13,077 nt of DNA from CAWVWF01 sp963933885 (GTDB taxonomy: Bacteria > Bacteroidota > Bacteroidia > Flavobacteriales_C > GCA-002722245): the NCBI GenBank assembly GCA_963933885.1, contig CAWVWF010000099.1, positions 1 to 13,077 of the forward strand. The letters run 5' to 3'. The notes beneath the pieces are model-generated. The model saw only the letters and a program-made list of their open reading frames with translations. It was not told the origin of the DNA and made no database searches. Positions 1-5,227 of this stretch are shown in pieces. Each line of letters begins with the position of its first letter. The first letter of the stretch is position 1. The position numbers and the translations under genes were made by a program.

Positions 1-232
1 CTCCTCCACCTAAACCTTTTTCTACTGTTGCTCCTTTAAGAGAAGCTCCTAATAATCCTCCTACAAATGGAAGGTGCTTAGTTGTGTAATAATCCATATC
101 GAAAGTTTTTCCTTCACCATTTGGATAGATAACACTTACTTTGATCATTCCTTTTTTGAAGTTAGTTACAGTTTGTCCTGAAACGTTTACAGCTAGGAAT
201 AATGCTGCTATAATAGAGAGTATTGTTTTCAT
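1..232 (-). CDS. Exported EthD-like protein, 3' end outside window (partial)
   Basis: The first 77 codons are visible; the stop lies beyond the left edge. The protein opens with a typical type I signal peptide (MKTILSIIAALFLAVNVSGQ, cleavage probably after the Gln at residue 20), so the product should be exported to the periplasm. The mature part resembles the EthD family (small alpha/beta-barrel proteins, function mostly unknown): KVSVIYPN, then a DYYTTKHLPFVGGLLG stretch that matches the DYY...H signature. It is a clear paralog of the gene at 258-581, sharing VGGLLG, GAT and EKGLGG. The start at 232 is preferred over an internal ATG (GMIKV) because it supplies the complete signal peptide. 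It follows its paralog by 25 bp on the same strand, so both are probably co-transcribed. An export signal on an EthD-type protein is unusual. The family call is good; the function is unknown. Confidence 0.8.
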   Translation of the reverse strand, partial: MKTILSIIAALFLAVNVSGQTVTNFKKGMIKVSVIYPNGEGKTFDMDYYTTKHLPFVGGLLGASLKGATVEKGLGGG

Positions 233-257
233 GTTCTTGTAGATTATGTATTGATGA

Positions 258-581
258 TTAAGCTAAAACTTCGCTAATTTGAATTACAGGTTGGATGTTT
301 GTGAAATTTGGAAGATCTCCCATTATTTTTTCAGCATTAGGTCCGAAAGCATTTTGAAAATCTTCGATTGTATTGAAATACATATTCCCCATTCCAATAA
401 ACTCTGGTGCTGATCCAGGAGTTGGTCCTCCTAAACCTTTTTCTGCAGTTGCTCCTAATAAAGCTCCTCCTAATAATCCACCAACTAATTGTAAATGTGT
501 TCCTGTGTAATAATCGAAATCAAATTTTGCGTTTTCTGTGTTTGGGTATAATACGCTTACTTTTACTGTTCCTTTTTTCAT
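258..581 (-). CDS. EthD-family small protein (107 aa)
   Basis: This 107-aa protein has the length and layout of an EthD/ferredoxin-like dimeric alpha-beta-barrel protein. An N-terminal strand (KVSVLYPN, residues 7-14) is followed by the DFDYYTGTHLQLVGGLLG signature (21-38) with His29. The C-terminal strand NIQPVIQISEV (95-105) is typical of the family. No signal peptide is present, so it should be cytoplasmic. EthD itself was named from an ether-degradation cluster, but no reaction is established for most members, so no substrate is proposed. It lies 74 bp downstream of two TetR-family genes and 25 bp upstream of an exported paralog. A -7-like box (TAACTTTG, 618-611) overlapped by a palindrome lies in front of it and suggests TetR repression. 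No Shine-Dalgarno is visible before ATG 581, which is common in Bacteroidota. Confidence 0.85.
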   Translation of the reverse strand: MKKGTVKVSVLYPNTENAKFDFDYYTGTHLQLVGGLLGGALLGATAEKGLGGPTPGSAPEFIGMGNMYFNTIEDFQNAFGPNAEKIMGDLPNFTNIQPVIQISEVLA

Positions 582-601
582 AATATATCTGTTTGTATTT
601 G

Positions 602-614
602 TTTGTCTGACAAA
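602..614. promoter_or_regulatory. 13-bp palindrome, candidate TetR operator
   Basis: TTTGTCTGACAAA is a perfect inverted repeat with 6-bp arms and a single central base, 21-33 bp upstream of ATG 581. It overlaps the predicted -7 box at 611-618. A repressor bound here would block the promoter of the EthD-like pair. The two adjacent TetR-family genes are the obvious candidate ligands. The palindrome is read directly from the sequence; its role is inferred. Confidence 0.45.
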
Positions 615-618
615 GTTA
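611..618 (-). promoter_or_regulatory. Predicted -7 box for the EthD-like gene pair
   Basis: On the minus strand this reads TAACTTTG, a full match to the Bacteroidota -7 consensus TAnnTTTG, 30 bp upstream of ATG 581. No clear TTTG -33 element is found at the usual 17-23 bp spacing, so the promoter may be weak or activator-dependent. Confidence 0.45.
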
Positions 619-655
619 GAACAGAGGGGAAGTAATAGTGTAGAAAAGCGTTCTG

Positions 656-1237
656 TTATACGATTAAAGCGAGTTGTTGGTTAATGTATTGTTGTAATTC
701 TTCCTTGTTTTTAATTTTGTAAAGTACACTTAGTCCGGGGATTATGCCTGAAAGAAAATCTGCATACTTTTCAATTTTGTCTACTTTTTGTACTTCATCT
801 AATTCAACAGCTCTTTTCAAAATAATAACAAATGTACTTCGCATATTTCCAAAGTAACTGTTGTAAACTTCAGTTAAATCTAGTCTGTCTTGTTTGTTGT
901 GTAATTCAACAACTGTGTTTATCATGAAACAGCTTCTTGGGAAGGTTTTCGTTAGAAGTGCATCGATTAAACCATTGAAGAATCCTCTAAAAGTTTCTAA
1001 GCCTTCTTTGGAGTTTCTAAGTTCTTCTAGTGCTGGATCTGAGAAAGATGCTATATAACTGTTTAAAGAGTCAATAAATAGCATGTCTTTACTATATTTC
1101 CTATATATCAAAGAAGAGCTGATATCTAAGCGATCTGCTAAATCACTAATGTTAGTTTCTTGATATCCTTTTTCCCAAAATAAACCTCTAGCTTTTAAAA
1201 CAAGGTCATTGTATGATTGATCGTTTGCTTGAGCCAT
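656..1237 (-). CDS. TetR/AcrR-family transcriptional regulator
   Basis: This 193-aa protein has the TetR length. Its N-terminal helix-turn-helix spans about residues 10-57: KARGLFWEKGYQETNISDLA, then the recognition region DISSSLIYRKYSKD ending in the usual Y-x-K-Y/F motif. The C-terminal ligand and dimer domain includes RSCFMINTVVEL (about 101-112), like the GC...N...E segment of TetR proteins related to YxaF/LmrA-type regulators. The ligand is not predictable. The gene starts 3 bp after the stop of another TetR-family gene (1241-1798), so the two are co-transcribed. Downstream lie the EthD-like genes with a palindrome at their promoter. It probably acts as a dimeric cytoplasmic repressor. 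The domain call is firm; the target is inferred from position. Confidence 0.9.
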   Translation of the reverse strand: MAQANDQSYNDLVLKARGLFWEKGYQETNISDLADRLDISSSLIYRKYSKDMLFIDSLNSYIASFSDPALEELRNSKEGLETFRGFFNGLIDALLTKTFPRSCFMINTVVELHNKQDRLDLTEVYNSYFGNMRSTFVIILKRAVELDEVQKVDKIEKYADFLSGIIPGLSVLYKIKNKEELQQYINQQLALIV

Positions 1238-1240
1238 GGT

Positions 1241-1798
1241 TTAGTTGTTTAAGATGATATCTAAGTTTAATGAAATGAATTCTTGACTTTCAATTTCATC
1301 TTGAATGTGACAAAAACACATTGCGTTGCAGAAAAGTAATATTAAGTTACTTGCGATTAATTTTGATGTGTCACGGTATCTTTCGTCGGTGTTTAACAAT
1401 GAAACGAAAGTGGTTTCTATTTCAAGAAGATAGGACTTAAGTAAGTCATTAACGTATTCGTTATGATCACCAAGTTCCGTTGCAATATAAATGATATAGC
1501 ATCCGCTAGGCTTACCATCTCTATTTATATAACTGAATAGGAATTTTTTTAAAGCTTCGTTTACATCCTTCGTAAGAGCTATTTGATTGACTGCTTCTAA
1601 GCAATATCTTTCTTTATATAGCTTTAACGTAGCGTAAAGGAGACCATGCTTATTATCGAATTCCTTATAAAGCGAAAATCTGTTTACTTTAGTTTGGCTA
1701 ACGATATGGTTTATAGCAGAGCCATTAAATCCTTTTTTCCAAAAAAGGGAGATACAGTCTTCTAATACTTTATTGGAATTAAACTCTTTGTATCGCAT
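1241..1798 (-). CDS. TetR/AcrR-family transcriptional regulator, second of a tandem pair
   Basis: This 185-aa protein has an N-terminal helix-turn-helix at about residues 8-55: LEDCISLFWKKGFNGSAINHI, then TKVNRFSLYKEFDNK. The C-terminal part carries PSGCYIIYIATEL (about 97-109), the position-equivalent of RSCFMINTVVEL in its neighbour, so the two probably share a subfamily. Sequence outside the helix-turn-helix has diverged strongly, which argues against a recent duplication. It is the first gene of the TetR-TetR-EthD-EthD block and overlaps nothing upstream. A 12-bp palindrome (1821-1832) lies 23 bp before its start and could be an autoregulatory operator. The ligand is unknown. Confidence 0.88.
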   Translation of the reverse strand: MRYKEFNSNKVLEDCISLFWKKGFNGSAINHIVSQTKVNRFSLYKEFDNKHGLLYATLKLYKERYCLEAVNQIALTKDVNEALKKFLFSYINRDGKPSGCYIIYIATELGDHNEYVNDLLKSYLLEIETTFVSLLNTDERYRDTSKLIASNLILLFCNAMCFCHIQDEIESQEFISLNLDIILNN

Positions 1799-1820
1799 TT
1801 ATTGTTTTGAATGGTTCTTG

Positions 1821-1832
1821 CTAAATATTTAG
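1821..1832. promoter_or_regulatory. 12-bp palindrome upstream of the TetR pair
   Basis: CTAAATATTTAG is a perfect palindrome, flanked by CTTG on the left and A-CAAG on the right, which extends the dyad with one extra base. It lies 23 bp upstream of ATG 1798, where an autoregulatory TetR operator would be expected. Short AT-rich palindromes are common by chance in this DNA, so support is weak. The rest of 1799-1967 shows no convincing gene. Confidence 0.25.
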
Positions 1833-1942
1833 ACAAGGATTTTAAAGGAGTGAAAATAGTTAATTGAAGTGAAACTGAGTGATGATGAATGGTCTTTTCG
1901 TCGAAGAGGAGGATCAGTACGATTAGTGTTTGATTGCAATTG

Positions 1943-1956
1943 AGTCATATATGACT
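1943..1956. repeat. 14-bp perfect palindrome between pseudogene and TetR operon
   Basis: AGTCATATATGACT is a perfect 14-bp palindrome, 12 bp downstream of the stop of the truncated methyltransferase and about 145 bp upstream of the TetR pair. It could be an operator or the scar of a rearrangement that truncated the methyltransferase. Neither role can be shown from this window. Confidence 0.25.
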
Positions 1957-1967
1957 TACAAGACTTA

Positions 1968-2189
1968 TTACGATTTCAAGAAAAAAGCAGTGTTTTTACT
2001 TCCGATTTTCAAGAATTTGGCGGTTAATTTTGTCCAATGACATTGTCCACAACCAACATCAAGAATATTTTTCACTTTATCTAATTCCCATCTCTTTGCA
2101 ATTAGCTCAAGAGAATCGTAGTTATAGTAGTTGTAGCAGTAGTATCTGTAGTCGCCGAAGTATTCTTCAGAATGTCCTTTTTGTTCCAT
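1968..2189 (-). pseudogene. Truncated class I SAM-dependent methyltransferase remnant
   Basis: The 73-aa reading frame looks like the N-terminus of a methyltransferase. GHSEEYFGDYR (5-15) and AKRWELDKVKNILDVGCGQCHW (31-52) match the start of a Bacteroidota methyltransferase group, and ILDVGCG is SAM-binding motif I. The fold needs roughly 200 or more further residues (acidic loop II, motif IV and later strands). Here the frame ends 21 residues after motif I at TAA 1968-1970. No continuation was recognised in any minus-strand frame down to 1799. The gene starts 10 bp after the stop of the membrane-protein gene at 2200-2847, so it may once have been its operon partner. It is most likely a 3'-deleted, non-functional gene; a short expressed peptide cannot be excluded. 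Confidence 0.65.
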
Positions 2190-2199
2190 TTGTGGTTTG

Positions 2200-2847
2200 T
2201 TATAAATCTAAAACCTCCGAACGATTGTCTGCATGGAGGTTATTTCCATTCATTAAATGGTAAAAGATTTTACCCATTAAGAATAATGGGATCATGTTAA
2301 GTAGAATTGCTATTTTATCTCGATGAATTAAAATTAAATTTTCTTCGAATTGATATATGGAGAGTATAGTTACAAGTGCAACAAGAGCGAGTTGAGCAAC
2401 GAAGTTGAAGAGAATTAATTTACCGGTTCTGTTTATTAATTTTCTCAATCCTGGTTCAGCGGAATTCTCCTTAAGGCAATTGCAAAATTTAATTATACCT
2501 ATTAATTGTGCAATAAAGAAAATAAGAGTACCAATACTAGACAGTATTATTGAAGAGGTTTGCGGGAGATTCAAAAACACTTGTGCTTGGATAATCTGAT
2601 GAACTAGAAAATAAATTGTGGAAATTGATATTAGAACAATGGGGGTAGGCGTTATGTTGGATAGTTGATTGCTTTTCAGGAATTTATAGATGAAAAACAG
2701 AATTGTTAGATCGATAAAACGTGATGTTGAATGTAAAATGTTTGCAATTGTTACTGATAGTTCTATTGGGTTTAAAATACCAAAAACATAAAACACGAAC
2801 ATGATCACTACTAGAAAGAATGGGATTTGATAAAATTTATTTTCCAT
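2200..2847 (-). CDS. Unknown six-TM membrane protein
   Basis: I do not recognise this 215-aa family. Hydrophobic segments at about residues 9-29, 43-57, 68-88, 98-121, 142-165 and 177-198 predict six transmembrane helices with short loops. The C-terminal tail is polar (about 200-215). Lys/Arg residues follow helices 2 and 4 (KFLKSN and the LKENS...RKLINR loop). There is no signal peptide apart from the first helix, no enzyme motif and no charged cluster within the helices that would indicate a transporter. The closest downstream partner is the broken methyltransferase 10 bp away. The 288 bp upstream hold no other gene, only AT-rich sequence and a REPIN-like repeat at 3015-3121. Function unknown. 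Confidence 0.7.
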   Translation of the reverse strand: MENKFYQIPFFLVVIMFVFYVFGILNPIELSVTIANILHSTSRFIDLTILFFIYKFLKSNQLSNITPTPIVLISISTIYFLVHQIIQAQVFLNLPQTSSIILSSIGTLIFFIAQLIGIIKFCNCLKENSAEPGLRKLINRTGKLILFNFVAQLALVALVTILSIYQFEENLILIHRDKIAILLNMIPLFLMGKIFYHLMNGNNLHADNRSEVLDL

Positions 2848-3014
2848 TTATATTTTGTGTGACTTCTTTAAAGTAAAAGTAATTGTTTGTGATTTATTAG
2901 ATGGTGAATTTAATGATAAAGAAATGTAGATTAAGGAAAAAATCTCTTTTTTAATAAACTGTGGGGTGATTATCAATTCTTCTATTGTTTGATATGTAGT
3001 TTGAGACCCGGAAC

Positions 3015-3121
3015 TTGTCATTCCTGCGAAGGCAGGAATCTAAACGTCTAGTTAGGTGTTATGGTTTGAAATTGTTGTTTGTTATGAGGCGTATAGGTCC
3101 CTGCCTTCGCAGGGATGACAA
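3015..3121. repeat. REPIN-like double-hairpin repeat, copy 1
   Basis: Two ~36-nt arms lie in inverted orientation (about 3015-3050 and 3086-3121), separated by about 35 bp. Each arm begins TTGTCAT and contains its own small hairpin, CCTGC-GAAG-GCAGG, followed by an AACGTCT/ATACGCCT stretch. The arms differ at a few positions (the right arm reads CCCTGC where the left has TCCTGC). The element starts 14 nt after the stop codon of the gene at 3136-3810, so it may end that transcript or stabilise its 3' end. A second copy lies at 3952-4059. The layout (paired palindromes, about 107 bp, intergenic) matches REPIN-type dispersed repeats, which are mobilised in trans and carry no gene. Confidence 0.8.
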
Positions 3122-3135
3122 TTATGGGGAATTAA

Positions 3136-3810
3136 CTAATCCTCATATTTAGCAGTAGCGTCCAGGTAATCAAATCCGTCTGTCATTTCATTTGTTGTGA
3201 TTATTCTGGTAACAAACTTAGATTGGTCAAATACAAACTTTACTGAATATCCTCCAGCGCCATCTGAACCGCAAATGTATAAGTAAATGTTCTTTCCATT
3301 TTCACTTATAAACGCTTGTGTTGAAATAGGTTCGAAACAAATATGAGGTTGATATAAGTTTGCGAAAGTACTATCAGGAATCACGATTTTCAGATTGTTC
3401 CAAATCACAGATAAGGATTTTATTTCTTGAGTAGGCATTGATGCATCGATCCCGTAAGAGTATATATTGTCGATTAGATTAACTACCTCCATATAATCAA
3501 CTCTATTTGTATCTTGAGTCGTTTTGTATACCGTGTCTATTAAATTGATGTCGTGTTTTGAAGGTTCGAATAAACCTCTTTCTATTTTGATTTCAATAGA
3601 GTCTTTGTTGTTGGATATGTAACTGTAAGTTAGTGTGTTATTAGTGCATTTTTGACCTTTGATTTCTTCTAGCTGTTTTCTGTCTGAAATGTAGATACTG
3701 TCCTTACCTAAAGATTCAAATAGTTCTTGCTTGAATTCTTTCTCCCAGTTTTGGCATTGACTAGTTGTAGTTATTGTTAGGATAGAGATAAGGAGGAAGA
3801 TGTTTTTCAT
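3136..3810 (-). CDS. Unknown secreted protein (224 aa)
   Basis: A signal peptide is clear: MKNIFLLISILTITTTSQCQ, with a basic start, a hydrophobic core and likely cleavage near residues 18-20. TSQC is not a standard lipobox, so periplasmic rather than lipoprotein export is favoured. The rest is soluble, with alternating polar beta-like segments such as LTYSYISNNKDSIEIKIE (about 60-77). A glycine-rich GSDGAGGYSVKFVFD lies near the C-terminus (about 183-197), followed by charged residues ending in KYED. No known domain or catalytic motif is recognised. There is no T9SS sorting domain. The gene stands alone, 261 bp from the upstream gene, with a 10-bp inverted repeat in its 5' region and REPIN-like repeats on both sides. 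Confidence 0.7.
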   Translation of the reverse strand: MKNIFLLISILTITTTSQCQNWEKEFKQELFESLGKDSIYISDRKQLEEIKGQKCTNNTLTYSYISNNKDSIEIKIERGLFEPSKHDINLIDTVYKTTQDTNRVDYMEVVNLIDNIYSYGIDASMPTQEIKSLSVIWNNLKIVIPDSTFANLYQPHICFEPISTQAFISENGKNIYLYICGSDGAGGYSVKFVFDQSKFVTRIITTNEMTDGFDYLDATAKYED

Positions 3811-3836
3811 ATTTGTGTCTGTTATTACTTAAATAG

Positions 3837-3880
3837 TAACACTAAAGTAAGTCGTTTAATCGCTGTATTATTTAGTGTTA
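3837..3880. promoter_or_regulatory. 10-bp inverted repeat upstream of the secreted-protein gene
   Basis: TAACACTAAA (3837-3846) and its exact reverse complement TTTAGTGTTA (3871-3880) are separated by 24 bp, 27-70 bp upstream of ATG 3810. A weak -7-like box (TACTTTAG on the minus strand, one mismatch to TAnnTTTG) overlaps the arm nearer the gene. The repeat could form an RNA stem-loop or bind a dimeric regulator. The symmetry is seen directly; the role is inferred. Confidence 0.35.
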
Positions 3881-3951
3881 ATTATTTGCCTCGCTTCCTT
3901 TATTAAGCGGAAAATTGATTGAATCTACAATTTAGACAATACTAAGCGAAA

Positions 3952-4059
3952 TTGTCATTCCTGCGAAGGCAGGAATCTCAACGTCTAGAGTAAATATAGT
4001 GGTTAGAAGGTATTGATTATTACGAGGCGTCTAGGTTTCTGCCTTCGCAGGAATGACAA
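3952..4059. repeat. REPIN-like double-hairpin repeat, copy 2
   Basis: This has the same architecture as the repeat at 3015-3121. The left arm starts at 3952 and the right arm ends at 4059, in inverted orientation. The outer 21 nt of the two arms (starting TTGTCATTCCTGC) are identical before they diverge. Each arm holds a CCTGC-GAAG-GCAGG-type hairpin, and the arms are followed by ACGTCTAG or AGACGCCTC. The central ~35 bp differ more from copy 1 than the arms do. It starts 12 nt after the last gene of the metal-uptake operon (stop at 4072) and could act as that operon's 3' terminator. Confidence 0.8.
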
Positions 4060-4071
4060 TTTAAAGACTTA

Positions 4072-4377
4072 CTAATCTATATCTCCGTCAATAAGTAACA
4101 TCAGAAGTGAAATTAATATTGTAAACCCAATAACGGCAACCATAAAACTCTTTCCTAAAACCAGCAATAGCATTTTCACTATTTTGATAGTCTTTTCTTG
4201 AAAGGTGTATTCGATTGGTTGAATGTCGTAATTGTAATCAGCTTCTTTATTCATTTCTTTTCTGAAAAACATAAAAAGAGAAAAGATAAAAGGTAGTACT
4301 GCGAAAGGAATTGCCATGAATAATGTTAGAATTCCAACTCCCATTCCAGCCTGTAACGGTATAGCATGATGAATCAT
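4072..4377 (-). CDS. Small two-TM membrane protein at the 3' end of the metal operon
   Basis: I do not recognise this 101-aa family. It has a hydrophobic helix at about residues 13-38, a charged, likely cytosolic or periplasmic loop with RKEMNKEADYNYD (39-51) and a second helix at about 67-96, ending in an acidic DGDID tail. The N-terminus MIHHAIPLQ has adjacent His3 and His4, and the tail adds three Asp residues; both could bind metal, but this is speculation. The start lies 4 bp after the stop of the second permease (4382-5227), so the gene is part of the metal-uptake transcript. A REPIN-like hairpin follows its stop by 12 nt. Operon position suggests an accessory role in metal transport, not shown by any motif. 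Confidence 0.75.
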   Translation of the reverse strand: MIHHAIPLQAGMGVGILTLFMAIPFAVLPFIFSLFMFFRKEMNKEADYNYDIQPIEYTFQEKTIKIVKMLLLVLGKSFMVAVIGFTILISLLMLLIDGDID

Positions 4378-4381
4378 ATTA

Positions 4382-5227
4382 CTAAAACTCTAAAACCACT
4401 TTCTTCTTAGTGATACCTTTAACAATCAAAGTGATAATAAGAACTAATCCCATGAAAACTCCAATGGAAGGAACTGTAGGGATGTCGAAATAAATTGCAG
4501 TTAAGTGACCGATAATACTACTAACTACTCCAAATGATAAAGCGATTGCTAAGAACTGTGGGAGTTTACGTGTAAGTATATTTGCAAACGATGCTGGGAT
4601 TACAATGAACCCAATAACCATGATAGCTCCAACACTATCAAAACTGTATACAGTAGTGATGCTTGATAGTCCTAATAGGAGGTATGTCCAAAAAGGAATT
4701 GAAATACCTAATGTTTTAGCGTAAGTACTATCGAAACTTGTGATTTTAAAACCTTTGATTCCAATGGCAACTATTACTAAGTTGATTATTCCGATTACAA
4801 TCAAGTTAAATAGTGGAGCTGGAACTCCAAATGTAGTTTCTAGTAGAGGAATGGTGTTGATGTCACCAAACAATACACAATCAACATCTATATCAGCGTT
4901 CCTCGCTTTAGAGGTGATTAATATAATTCCGATCGCAAAGAGTAATGTATAGATAATTCCAATTGCACTGTCTTTTCCAAAACCACCAACTCTGCTTAGC
5001 CAATCAATTAATAGCATAGCGATTATTCCAAATGAACTTGCTCCAAGTAGCATCCAGAAAGAATTGATTTCTCCAGAGATTAAAAATGCGATTACAATTC
5101 CTGGAAGAACTGCATGTGAGAGTGCATCTCCAATTAGACTCATTTTCTTGAGTACCAAAAAGCTTCCCAATAAACTACAGTTTATCGCGATTACAGCTGC
5201 GGTTAATATGATATAAAAATCAAACAT
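4382..5227 (-). CDS. troD: Mn/Zn/Fe ABC transporter permease (TroD/ZnuB family)
   Basis: This 281-aa integral membrane protein has about eight hydrophobic helices. It shows the family motif GDALSHAVLPGI (residues 33-44), a GAIMVIGFIVIPASFA segment (200-215) and a short basic tail. It forms part of the inner-membrane channel of a cluster 9-type metal importer, pairing with the permease encoded just upstream and with the shared ATPase. Length is normal for the family. Its start codon overlaps the stop of the upstream permease gene in a TAATG junction at 5225-5229, so translation is likely coupled. It lacks the C-terminal regulator-like domain of its partner. The metal cannot be decided from this subunit. 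The symbol is a family-level name. Confidence 0.9.
   Translation of the reverse strand: MFDFYIILTAAVIAINCSLLGSFLVLKKMSLIGDALSHAVLPGIVIAFLISGEINSFWMLLGASSFGIIAMLLIDWLSRVGGFGKDSAIGIIYTLLFAIGIILITSKARNADIDVDCVLFGDINTIPLLETTFGVPAPLFNLIVIGIINLVIVAIGIKGFKITSFDSTYAKTLGISIPFWTYLLLGLSSITTVYSFDSVGAIMVIGFIVIPASFANILTRKLPQFLAIALSFGVVSSIIGHLTAIYFDIPTVPSIGVFMGLVLIITLIVKGITKKKVVLEF

Noticed and set aside
1860..1942. Short plus-strand frame encoding SDDEWSFRRRGGSVRL-like sequence
   Set aside because: About 27 codons with no ATG start, no recognisable promoter and no family recognised; probably chance.
3931..3946. TTTAGACAATACTAAG, similar to the metal operator at 8945-8960
   Set aside because: Only 12 of 16 positions match, the dyad is broken in the centre, and it is not placed at a recognisable promoter. 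Likely chance in AT-rich DNA.
3015..4059. Possible CRISPR repeats
   Set aside because: Only two copies, ~830 bp apart, each an inverted pair of hairpins rather than direct repeats with uniform spacers; no cas genes.
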